From Melitaea cinxia (Eukaryota > Arthropoda > Insecta > Lepidoptera > Nymphalidae), in NCBI RefSeq assembly GCF_905220565.1, contig NC_059418.1, forward strand, positions 10,345,441 through 10,409,440: a stretch of DNA of 64,000 nucleotides, in the 5' to 3' direction. Below the pieces are notes generated by a model, which saw only the letters and a program-made list of their open reading frames with translations, was not told the DNA's origin and made no database searches. The position numbers were made by a program, and so were the translations under genes. Numbering within the stretch: position 1 is the stretch's first letter; the number at the start of each line of letters is the position of its first letter. Shown here one piece after another: positions 35,735 to 45,324 of the stretch.

Positions 35735-35965
35735 GGTTCCGTTACACACTGTGACGTGGTAAGGAACTAGAAAAAATTACTTGATATCTCACTATTATTT
35801 TTATAGCGGGCAATTGCAATGGAATTTACAGATTCACTTAAACAGAATTATAAGGATCTTGTCACCGCGATTCCGTATTTGTAGCCGACGATTAGTGCCA
35901 TCTATTGACACAGAATAACACTTCAATCTACGTGACTTCGGTCAGTTTGACGAAATGACGCTTTG
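35735..35965 (+). repeat. 'gttccgttacacactgtgac' non-autonomous repeat
   Basis: A copy with 'ggttccgttacacactgtga', 'cgtggtaaggaactag', 'accgcgattccgtatttgta' and 'tgccatctattgacacagaa'. Same family as at 11620. Confidence 0.55.
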
Positions 35966-35984
35966 TTAAAATATTTGATGAATA

Positions 35985-36385
35985 ATTGTGTTTGCAGGCA
36001 AACAAAGAAACAACGTAGGTAGAGGAAAAAATAGTCAAGTATTATGCATATCAAAGATAACTCCAAAAGCTGTGATCAGATCTCGATGAAATATAAATGT
36101 GACCACATGATAAACATCGGCTTTCGCTTAAATCAAAAATCATCAAAATCGGTACACCCAGTAAAAAGTTATACGGATTTTCGAGAGTTTCTCTCGATTC
36201 CTCTGGGATCCCATCATCAGATCGTGGTTTCCTTATCATGGTACTAAACTAGTAATATCTCCGTTCCAACAAATAAAGAATTAGAAAAATCGGTTCATAA
36301 ACGACGGAGTTATCCCCGAACATATATAAAAAAATATACGGTCGAATTGAGTAACCTACTCCTTTTTTGAAGTCCGTTAAAATTA
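35985..36385 (+). mobile_element. 'accgacttc' inverted-repeat element, degraded left end
   Basis: It has 'aattgtgtttgcaggcaaac', internal 'aaatcggtacacccagtaaa' and the right end 'gaattgagtaacctactcct' and 'gaagtccgttaaaat'. The left accgacttc is deleted. Confidence 0.5.
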
Positions 36386-37590
36386 TTAAGGTTATGGTAA
36401 GTCTCGCTGATGTTGATAATTTTTTCTAATATAACAAAGATGTTGATTAAAATTAGTTGTTTGATCGTTACTAGGTTTTTTTTTATAATTAGGAAAGTTC
36501 CTTCGGTGCCCTACCTTAGTTAGTGGTGTGTGTCGGTAGTAGGTGGTGCTTATCTTTGATTACAAGTCACATTAAGAAATTTTCGTTCGTTCCCTGTCAC
36601 TCGATGAAACAGAGCTATTATACTAGGAACCAGCTGTCCGTCCGCGGTACACAGTTATGCTTATAACGTATACATAATTATATAATACGTAAACATTTAT
36701 CATTGCCACGTGTTTTTCTACGCCAAGTGACAAAAATAAAATAAAATGCTACAAACCAATATGGTGTACAATTCCAATTTATATTTAAAAGAAGATGAAA
36801 TAACAATACTATAAAAATGCCTCTTATACTTATACTGTCACTTGTTATTATTTTCGGCGTCGACTAAAGCTTTATTGTGACATTTATGCAATACTCAAAA
36901 TCTTGCCTTTGCAATTTAGCATAATTATGAAGCCAAAGGTCAACGCCAAACAACAACACATTACCTAACACGATTCTAAATACTTACAACACGGTTTAAC
37001 AAATTGAGTCGAATTCATAGCAAATATATCAATATTACTACTGGAAGCCGACATATAATTTAATATATATAAAAAACTATCAACATATATTTTAAAAAAC
37101 TTTTAGACTTCGCGAACTCGCAGCTTTAACAGATATTTATCAGTAAACAATAATTGTCTCTGCTCACAAATGAAAAAACAACCGACTTCAATTACGTCGA
37201 CAAGTAATAAATAAAACGTAAGTAGACACAAAATGATCAAGTAGTTAAGTTTTGATACACGAAACACTAATTTTCAATTATGACTGCCTCGATAAGTCGA
37301 TACTAACAAGGCGGACCGAGACACAGTTACACAATTACAGCCTATGTTACTGCAGGACTTCTTCCTCTCTGCGGGAGTATTTCCTATTACTTGCACTTTA
37401 GATAGATATTACCAAACTTATTAAGTAAGTGAAGTATGAAACAGGCAAGAAATTATAATACATTTGTTTAAATTTCATCGTATTCGATTATTGTATTTGC
37501 GGGTGGCTGTCAAAATCATCGCCGCTAAGTAGGTCTACCTTTGCTTATACGACTTCATCCAAAAGGAAGTTATAAGTAATTATAATAACT
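36385..37590. other. AT-rich stretch; one short repeat end
   Basis: At 37150-37240 there is a left end of the 'accgacttc' family ('aaaaacaaccgacttcaatt'). Otherwise no gene or known repeat is seen. Confidence 0.4.
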
Positions 37591-37700
37591 TGTATATAAA
37601 TAAAGCATGTGCTGGTTATGGCAGTAAAGAATATAGCCACCCTTTCTCTTCCCGTGGGTGTCGTAAAAGGGATAACACAGTTCCACTACTACCTTGGAAC
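37591..37700 (+). repeat. LINE fragment ('cccgtgggtgtcgtaaaag')
   Basis: The words 'cttcccgtgggtgtcgtaaa' and 'ggataacacagttccactac' are a familiar internal piece of lepidopteran RTE-type LINEs. A longer related stretch is at 61915-62180. Confidence 0.5.
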
Positions 37701-37939
37701 TTATAAAATATACTAAAAAAAACACGCTTTTATAGCTAATCGAACTAAAAAGGAGAGTTTATATTAGTAGTAGAAGATCGAACAATCAATCATAATTAAT
37801 AACTTCGAAATAAAATTATAATAAGATTTAAGAGAGAATAATTCAATTCAAAGTAAAAAACGTATTAACTTGTCACGGCTCCAACTATATCTCTGTGACA
37901 CGGAAGCAAAACGGAGACCTAGAGCTACACACATATAGT

Positions 37940-38230
37940 TCCGTCACGCCCTGTTACGGGGTTAGGAACTCCAAAAATTGCACAAACGTAAAAACTGCAC
38001 AAAGAATCTGGTCACAGACACAGATATAATGGTAATGATGCAGTCAATAACTTTATGTATACTAACAAAAATCTTGTCATCGCGGTTCAGGATTTATAAA
38101 CGACGATAAGTGCCATCTATTAACAATCGATTCAGTTTCGCTTGTCGTTGACGGCACTTCTCGTCAGTTACAAATGACGAATCACGATGACAAGGTCTTT
38201 ATTGTTGTACATAAAGTCAATTATGATCAT
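37940..38230. repeat. degraded non-autonomous repeats
   Basis: The left part, 'gttccgtcacgccctgttac' with 'ggggttaggaactc', is a diverged member of the family at 11620. The right part, 'aatcacgatgacaaggtctt' with 'acataaagtcaattatgatc', is a member of the family at 8796. Confidence 0.45.
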
Positions 38231-40200
38231 TTTTAATATTGGGGAACAAAATACCCTCGTCTATCACTTACACCTGGGTCTTCAGTTTCCAGTTTTTAAC
38301 ATTTCCAAGAAGTTTTAGATTTCAATGCGCTCATAGCCTTAACGTAACTATTGTACTAAATCAACGTCATTCGTCTGTATCACGAGGCAAGCCCTTAATA
38401 CGATTTGTTCTATTCAAGTTGAGATGTACACAATCTGTAGTCCGAGCTGAAGAGAAGAAAAAGTTATTAGTTTTCCTTTGAAATTACTCGGGTATATGTT
38501 GAATTTAAAACAACCGCCCTGGTGTATGAGTGGGGGGGGGGGTGGTGTGAGTGTTAACCTCAAACATCGATGGTTTTCTGGTTATAGTTGTATTTGTACA
38601 AATATTTCTTTCCGGTTCGCATGTCTATCCTTGTGGGTCTCTCAGTGGTCAGCTTCGGTCCCGGTTGTTATCATAAATACCTTATAGCGATCGTTACTCG
38701 TAGTAGGGAGCAAATCCGCCAACCTGCAGTAGAACAGCGTGGTGGATTAAGCTTCTATCGTTCTCCTACACGGAGAAAGAGCTTAGAGCCTATGCTTAGC
38801 AGTAGAAAATTACAGGTTGAATGCGATGTTAAATTTATAAATTTAAATATAAAGAAATCAAGTCAAAGTATCGTTTTCCTTCGTATAACTTTATAATTCA
38901 GTATAGAAAGTGTAAAACATCACGACGTTAGGTCCGCGCTACATCCGCGAGGGGCGTGATGATCGTGACTCGTAGTGTCAATGTTAATATTTAATCGAAA
39001 CTTGCTGAAGGGTCGAACATATACTTATAATAAAACCACTTACAGTAAAGACTTTGACGAAATTATAATTATTGTTAATTGTTTTTACTTCTCTCTAGTT
39101 CTAAGAACGAATTCTGCAGTGAATCATCATTCCCTTATAATACGCGTTATGGAGATTTAGAATGAAATGAACCATAGTCGAATGATCTCTAATGAAAGTT
39201 CGTACAAATAAATGTTCGCTATAGGTTTCTTCTTTTTGATAGATGGCGCTGATCCTCGAGCTGCAAATACTGAATCGCGGTGGTAAGATTTTTGTTTTTG
39301 TATGTAAAGTCAACTGTGATAACTTCGAGTGTTTGGCTTGAGATTCATGCTAGTAACGTTAAATAATTACTAGAAAGAATCTTTGGCCATTAATGTAAAA
39401 CAGTAACAACTTTTAGAAAACTTTCAACACGCTTTGGATTTCCACGCACACTCAGCATTAATAAAAATTTATAACCAAAACATGGCGTACATTCACTTTG
39501 TTGGATATGCAGAACATGCTTAATTGTTAGAACATTCTTAATCTTAAAAAACTGTGGAATATATTAATTTTTAAATACATATTTTTTAATAAACGTCGAT
39601 ATTTTTGGAATTAAAAACACTTAGACCGCGTGTAATAGTTGTCATTAAACGCAACTAAATATATTATGTTTTAATGACATTACTAGTGAGCTTTGTGTCG
39701 TTGACTTTAACTGAAACAGTATTTACGTAACAAAAATTTTGACCCTCTGACTGTTGTGTGTGTGTGTGTGTGTGTGTGTCGGTTGTTTTAGTTAATATCA
39801 CAATATATATGCTGACATTGCTTATATCGATTTATTTCAACAATTGTTAAACAAATTAGAACGGTTACAAAACATGTGTATTCGCTTCATATTTCACAGG
39901 TAAATAATACTGTTTTCAAGCAGAGTCGTGTTCTTGTGGTGAGCAAGGAGACCAGAACTCTTGGGAGGAATAGGGGATAGGGTCGGCAACGCGTTTGCAA
40001 TACTTCTGGTGTCGTCTGCGACGTCAATAAACTACGGTAATCGCTTCCCACCAGAAGAGCCGTACGCCTGTTTACCGACCTAGTTACATAAAATAAAATA
40101 AAATACTAGATACTGTTACAAAAATAAACACCCGCAGTACAAAATGTCGTCTTAAAAAAGTAACGCAGATCAAGCACAGTCAATATCGGATGTACTGGTA
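38230..40200. other. mixed AT-rich stretch with dispersed repeats
   Basis: Contains a run of 10 G at about 38530 next to 'ggtggtgtgagtg', and an 'aatcgcggtgg' repeat at 39235-39330. It also contains a GT microsatellite at 39754-39779 and a retroposon-like fragment at 39925-40085 ('gggatagggtcggcaacgcg', 'agaagagccgtacgcctgtt'). No gene is recognised. Confidence 0.45.
39754..39779. repeat. GT microsatellite
   Basis: About 12 GT units in an otherwise AT-rich stretch. Confidence 0.9.
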
Positions 40201-40209
40201 TGTTTCTAC

Positions 40210-40290
40210 TTGTTACTAGATGTCACTCATCGTTGGTTGCTTATTGTGAATCGCGGTGACGAGATTTTTATTTTTATATGTAAAGTTAAT
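40210..40290. repeat. 'aatcgcggtga' dispersed repeat
   Basis: It contains 'tactagatgtcactcatcg', 'gtgaatcgcggtgacgagat' and 'atatgtaaagttaattacga'. Same family as at 8796. Confidence 0.5.
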
Positions 40291-40454
40291 TACGATCACT
40301 TCTAAAATTGAAAATCTTGGAGAGCTGCGTAACGCATCGTTATTCTGTTTTCCAAATTTTCGCAAATATTTAAATTATAAATTTCAAAATAAATATTCAA
40401 CGTCGTCACAGACGATACTTACAAACGGTTACCAATACTGAATCGCTGTGACAA

Positions 40455-41636
40455 GATTAATAATTGAGACGAACAGACAACGCAGTTTTATTAGTGTCAT
40501 TCCTTTAAAACCTTTGGGAAACGAAACTGCAAAAATAGTGTTTTGAATTTTAGCAGTTATTTACTTATGTCAGTATCCATTATTTGCAATATTTACAGAA
40601 GGTATACCTACATTTGAAAAGTCGACAGTTAGTCTATATGTAAGGACCTCGTAACCTTGTCAAAACAATTGATATTTAAGCATGTTAAAGCTTAGTTCAA
40701 TAATTGTGTTTGCTCGCTAACGAGAAATAAAGCGACTTCAATTACTTCGACTAGTAATGTAACCCAGTAATACAACGTGGGTAGACGAAAAAATAGTCAA
40801 GAAAGTATGCGATATCAAAAATTACTCAAAAAGTAGTAATCCAATTTAAAAAAAAATCACAACGTTTCAGATTTCCGTGAGCTCGTAACCGTAAAGGATT
40901 TTTGTTACTAAACATCGTCGCCCGTCTGTAACAAGACTGACATAAATAATAATTACAATTGGTTTTCCTTGTAACACGTGTATGTATTTCTTTATTTTTA
41001 TCCGACTTCCAAAACAAGAAAGGTTTCTCGATTAGGTTGTATTTTTTTTTATGTATTAAAAAAAAGAATCATCGAACTAGGTCTCATGCAGTAAAAATTT
41101 CTCGGGTAAGACAAAATACAGTGGAATTGATAAACTCCTACTTTCTTGAAATCTGTTAAAAAATGCCTTAATATAACAAACTACTATCATTGACTTTGTT
41201 TTGTTTTTACTTGTTTTAATATCTACTATTATAACGCACAATGTCCATAGACTTGTTAGCGCAGTTTGTAGTGTTTGTGTTTTTACTTCTCCGCGGGTTG
41301 TGGGTTCGATTCCCGCCTGAGTCTGTTAGTAATACTTGTATTTATTTATTTATATGTATATGCATTATCTCGATCTATATTTATCAAATCAATATTCAAC
41401 ATCTGCTGTTACATGTACCACGAGCATTAAGTTCCTTACTATAGGAACAGACGACCGTGTGTGTATGTTACAAATGAAAAAACATACTGTGAAATGCCAA
41501 GTGTTTACCTATTAAAGATCTTGAGATAGCCCTGTGACACGAACAGACAGCAGAACGAACAGGAGTCTTAGTCATAATCAGAAGTTCCGTTACACACAGT
41601 AACGTGATAAGGAACTGCAAAAATTTGCAAGATAAA

Positions 41637-41671
<35 letters not shown>

Positions 41672-41780
41672 CTCCATAAGATCGCGACAAAAATGGCGTG
41701 AGTTCCCCAGCGTGGTGAATTTGTGGAGGCCAATGTCTGGCAATGGACTGCGATAGGCTGAAGTGACGGTGTGATGATAG
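40455..41780. repeat. segment block D, copy 2
   Basis: Matches D3 (56060-57460) closely from 'gagacgaacagacaacgcag' onwards, and D1 from the 'accgacttc' remnant onwards. It contains that remnant (40697-41162), a SINE (41245-41460), a CA microsatellite (41640-41668) and an RTE-like LINE tail (41690-41790). Confidence 0.8.
41245..41460 (+). mobile_element. tRNA-derived SINE
   Basis: The head 'cttgttagcgcagtttgtag' and T-arm 'gttgtgggttcgattcccgc' carry the pol III A- and B-box regions. The 3' end is 'actataggaacagacgaccg'. It occupies the same position in block D2 as the copies at 13436 and 56888. Confidence 0.7.
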
Positions 41781-42221
41781 TGGTGATGACATTTATCTAT
41801 TATCGAGTAAAACACAGCGAAGATTATCTGTGCCTGCTGCGATAAACTATATAAGTCGAGTATTATCAGGTAAATTGTGTGAACAGGTGAATCGTCACGG
41901 GTATCGACCCGTGTTAATTTTTATGTATTAATTATGGTATGTAAGTAAATGTATTAGGGTTCCGTTTCTCCTACTTGGGAATAGGGGACGGAATTCAAAA
42001 AATTATAACTTAGTTGGACTTTTCTTATGAACTATTAGCGCTAGCTACAGCGCTAACTACAATATTAACTACTGTGCTAACGCTAGCAAAGCAAGACATT
42101 CTAATAATTGACTATAAACACAATAACAAAAACCTTGCCACCGCGATTTGTAACTTAATGAGTGCCATCTGTTACCAAGTAGAAACATACACGGTACATT
42201 CGCTTTTCTTTGATCGGCGTA
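41780..42221. repeat. segment block B, copy 3 (truncated)
   Basis: This copy matches the left end of B1, B2, B4 and B5 up to 'ctttgatcggcgtag'. At about 42221 the similarity jumps directly into block C ('cgttctcagttcatctacta'). About 5 kb of block B, including the position of the cysteine-rich frame, is therefore missing here. Confidence 0.8.
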
Positions 42222-43680
42222 GCGTTCTCAGTTCATCTACTACTCACTTTTTAAAGTTATAGCACCTGTATCAACACAATTTGTATATCGTCATAATATA
42301 GTTCTTTGGATTTTTTTAAATCAAGTTTTCAAAAGATTTTTTGTTATATATATTATATACACAAGCGTACAGCTAACATCACTATCTCCTCGCCGCAGGT
42401 CTGAAAAAATAAAATTATTGTTAAGGAAGTGTTCCAACACTTATTGAGTACTTAGCGCTTGCCTGCTGAGAACTCACGTGAGAGGAGGCTCGTTGTGTGT
42501 TTGTTTTATTTAAGACGAGGTGTTGAGTCAATTGTATTTGAGAATGAATAATTTATAAACTGGATTATTTACTTTTATTTGACATTTATTTATTACTATA
42601 TTTGTTTGTAATTAAATCTAATGCATTATTAGAATACAATTAGTGTTCAGTGGTAATTAGAAACAGGCATGAACGTCAAAACGAAACATATCTGACAGAT
42701 AGTAGACCTGAACTAACATCTGTACTAGAAACAATATTTAATACGTAACGTGTTGTCATCTGAAGTGTTATAAGAATACTCAAAAAAGAATTCTCGTAAG
42801 CACTGAGAAGCAGATTAGGACCTTATAAACATAAAGAGATTAATCCGCCTTTAACATTTGATGTAAATTCTTCCAAGTTATCTCTGAGCTATAAAAATTT
42901 CTTTATAATTAGACTTTGCTCCGAAGTATCGTACTTTGATCCTTTGTCTTGTGGTACAAGTTATCGCTTACAGCGTTTTGTATTTAAAATAAACTGGAAG
43001 TAAGAAAACGCAATCCGTTATAACCTCACTGTCCGCTCGTCTATTTGTTTGTCTGTCTTTGAGCTGTTTATTGCAAACTGTACTATTACAGTATCAACCT
43101 GTATAGTAACCAGAACTATTATTTTTATAACAAGAGAAGGTTTCTATAGAAGAAACGTGTTTGTTTTCGGTTTTTATATTAGGATATTTCTTAAGAACTA
43201 TGTGATGCCACGAAAGTCTTCGTGTCTGAGTCTAACGAAGACCAATTCGGTTTGATAAAGAAACTAAAGTTTTGGTCCATGTATATTTCTATTTTATTCG
43301 TTGCATAAAATTGCTTTCTCTTGTAAATTGGATCACTCTCAAATATTCCAAGTTTTGTCAAGTTTTCGGGGGATCGCTAATAAGCATACAAATGGTATTC
43401 TGCATTCTTTGCGTTAATTACTGTTTTCTTAAACGTTAGAGAGAGATAGCTCGTGAATGAAAGAGACGGGTATAATAAGAGATTCTGGAAGTATTTAATG
43501 CTAAAAGAATGAAAAATGTTTTCTCGTTTTTCGTTCTCTGCGTGTGACATTTTCCCGAGACCAATAACTCACATATGAATATCACATCGGAACACATGTG
43601 TGAAGTTGACGTAATGTCTTTTTTCCCCATTCTTTGTATTTATAACATTTCGAAAGGAAATTTTTGAAAAGAAAGAAAAA
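42222..43680. repeat. segment block C, copy 3
   Basis: Matches C2 from 27940 to 29340, and C1 from about 7500 in its middle. The part containing the HTH-like fragment is not present. I see no gene in it. Confidence 0.8.
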
Positions 43681-44300
43681 ACATTTCAATATTGGTGCGC
43701 AGTAGACGCTGAATTTCAGATTACATTTAAATTTCTACACGATTTTTCGGTAGCTATAAGACATTTGTATTTCACGAGAAGTTGGATTCAATTTCACGCT
43801 TCAGATGTTATTACACGATGGTATACTGTTGATACAGTAAGCTTTAAATTTACTAGAAATATTTAGGTTTGAAGTCGACACACAAATGAATAGATAAATG
43901 TACATAAATACATGTTTTATATAACAACAGTTACGATTATGTACAATAGTTTGTTGGCGTGTTTCAGTTTGTAATGTAAACGACAGCTAATATTTCTTTC
44001 TTAATATTAATTAAATATATACACTATTTCCAGATTGCGTATTATGTAATTCGGTTTCACAGCGGAGGCCTCTCTGTGTTCAACAACAAACTTCTCATCA
44101 TCGTAAACCATTTTGTGTAAATTGCGTGTAGTTGTAAATACACGGCCGCCAGGACCGACCGCTTATCCGACTTTCTTTCACTGGAAGTTATGACAGTATA
44201 TTAGTTTAAATTTCTAAAAATTGCTTTTTTTTTTGTAATGCTGCATGGGTGTTTGTGTGTAAATGCTTATTTTAATTATCTAATAATATATTTGTACACA
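43680..44300. other. AT-rich stretch without a recognisable gene
   Basis: No recognised gene or repeat. It leads into the tRNA-like element. Confidence 0.4.
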
Positions 44301-44355
44301 TGATGATGATGATATTTGTACACTGATCATTTTTGAATATCATATCAAAAATTGA

Positions 44356-44428
44356 CCGCTCCAGCGGGATTCGAACCCGCGTCTTCGACATACCGTGTCG
44401 ACGCTCTAGCCAATTAAGCTATGGAACG
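44356..44428 (-). tRNA. tRNA-like sequence, anticodon GGT by position, probably a pseudogene or SINE head
   Basis: On the minus strand 73 nt fold into a full cloverleaf. The acceptor stem pairs CGTTCCA with TGGAGCG. The D arm is GCTT...GAGC, the anticodon stem is TCGAC/GTCGA, and the T arm is GCGGG TTCGAAT CCCGC with a perfect B box. The seven-base anticodon loop is ACGGTAT, so position 33 is C instead of the invariant U. The formal anticodon GGT (Thr) is not the one eukaryotes normally use. The sequence is embedded in an imperfect inverted repeat of about 30 nt (from about 44338 and up to 44460). The word TGTACACTGAT occurs at 44316-44326 and 44546-44556. It is more likely part of a mobile, tRNA-derived repeat than a working tRNA gene. 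Confidence 0.5.
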
Positions 44429-44564
44429 ATATACCCGCTAGAGCGAAACTTTTGATATGATGATTTTTACTTTCGGTTTAAGCGAAACACAAAAATGTTT
44501 AGAATTCCTAATTGTGGGTAACACAAAAATAAAAATCGTACATATTGTACACTGATTTTAAGCC

Positions 44565-44568
44565 ACTT
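44565..44568. repeat. target site duplication (left), ACTT
   Basis: The 4-bp ACTT directly before the 5' LTR is repeated at 49769-49772 directly after the 3' LTR, as expected for integration of a Ty3/gypsy-type element. Confidence 0.75.
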
Positions 44569-45043
44569 TGTAGCATATATTTTTAATAGCGCCTGGTTTC
44601 GTTCCTGCTGATGTATAATAGCACAGTTATGCATTAGCGTTGCTATTTACTTTTTCTAGGCGACTGATTTAATTTTGGAATACCCTCGTATTGTATTACG
44701 TCGCGGTTCACCTTAGGGGGTAGTTGTGTCGCGACGCGCGGGGTATGCTAGGGTATATAAGCCTCAGGGCGAGTGTTTGCGGCCCTTTTTGCTTTTGCTT
44801 TTTGCTCTTTTCTTTTTTTGGGTTAGATTCTCTCGCCGTCTTAAGAGCTGAGTGCAATTTATTGTGGGTGAGTCATTGTAGTTCTTATAGGTTTAAGCTT
44901 TGCTGAAGTGTAAGTTGATTTTGTGAGTTGTTGAAAAAGAAGATTAAGTTTCTGTAGGATTTTTTTTACTCTCTCTCTTGTGTCTCGTGTTAGGAGTTGT
45001 GGGTGACTCTCTAACCCAGCAAGCAATTTTCTAACACGTAGCA
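44569..45043 (+). repeat. 5' LTR
   Basis: It starts TGTAGCATATAT and ends ACACGTAGCA, 475 bp. A TATA box (TATATAA) lies at 44754-44760 and is followed by a GC-richer and then T-rich region, where transcription would begin. By eye I find no difference from the 3' LTR at 49294-49768. I see no clear AATAAA within it. Confidence 0.9.
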
Positions 45044-45044
45044 C

Positions 45045-45062
45045 TGGCGCCCAACGTGGGGC
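45045..45062 (+). promoter_or_regulatory. primer binding site for tRNA-Lys
   Basis: TGGCGCCCAACGTGGGGC is the exact 18-nt complement of the 3' end of tRNA-Lys(CUU), including CCA. It begins one base after the LTR. In a normal element complementarity ends at about this point, corresponding to tRNA position 59. Confidence 0.9.
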
Positions 45063-45120
45063 CCGAACCCACGACCCTGAGATTAAGAGTCTCATGCTCT
45101 ACCGACTGAGCTAGCCGGGC
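45045..45120 (-). tRNA. full-length tRNA-Lys(CTT) copy contiguous with the primer binding site
   Basis: The minus strand of these 76 nt is an entire mature tRNA-Lys: acceptor GCCCGGC, D arm GCTC-AGTCGGTA-GAGC, anticodon arm TGAGA-CTCTTAA-TCTCA with anticodon CTT, variable GGGTC, T arm GTGGG-TTCGGGC-CCCAC, acceptor GTTGGGC, discriminator G, then CCA. All stems pair. The CCA, which is not encoded in eukaryotic tRNA genes, is present as the TGG of the primer binding site. One base departs from expectation: position 58 (45063 on the plus strand) reads G instead of the near-universal A. As a gene its B box would be GGTTCGGGCC, weakened at that base, so pol III transcription is doubtful. It is best seen as a reverse-transcribed copy of the primer, not as a host tRNA gene. 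Confidence 0.9.
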
Positions 45121-45324
45121 ATTAATTCCATCGGTGATCGCGCGTCGAATCGTACTGTTTATTGTCAACGTTGTAAATCGTTTTCTCACTCTTATGCCGA
45201 TTGTTTTAAGGATCGGAATGTTGTGTTTTGTTTTGGTTGCGGAGAGCCTAATGTGAAGCGTCCCGATTGTGTTAAATGTAAATCGAAATATAATAATGGG
45301 GTTAATGATTCAAAAAACGAGTAA
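45121..45324 (+). pseudogene. gag remnant: nucleocapsid only
   Basis: The frame is open from 45115 and starts directly at the tRNA junction without an ATG, so matrix and capsid are missing. It encodes two zinc knuckles. The first is canonical C-X2-C-X4-H-X4-C (Cys 45163, 45172, His 45187, Cys 45202). The second has the same spacing (Cys 45229, 45238, 45268) but Val at 45253 in place of His. The frame ends at TAA 45322-45324, after the slippery heptamer. Nucleocapsid proteins bind and package the element RNA. Without an upstream start the fragment is unlikely to be translated from this copy. Confidence 0.8.

Noticed and set aside
41468..41815. Minus-strand open frame of 115 codons
   Set aside because: It spans the CA microsatellite and LINE tail in block D2, equivalent to the rejected frame in D1.
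44724..44906. 60-codon open frame present in both LTRs
   Set aside because: It is identical only because the LTRs are identical. It overlaps the TATA box region and has no recognisable domain.
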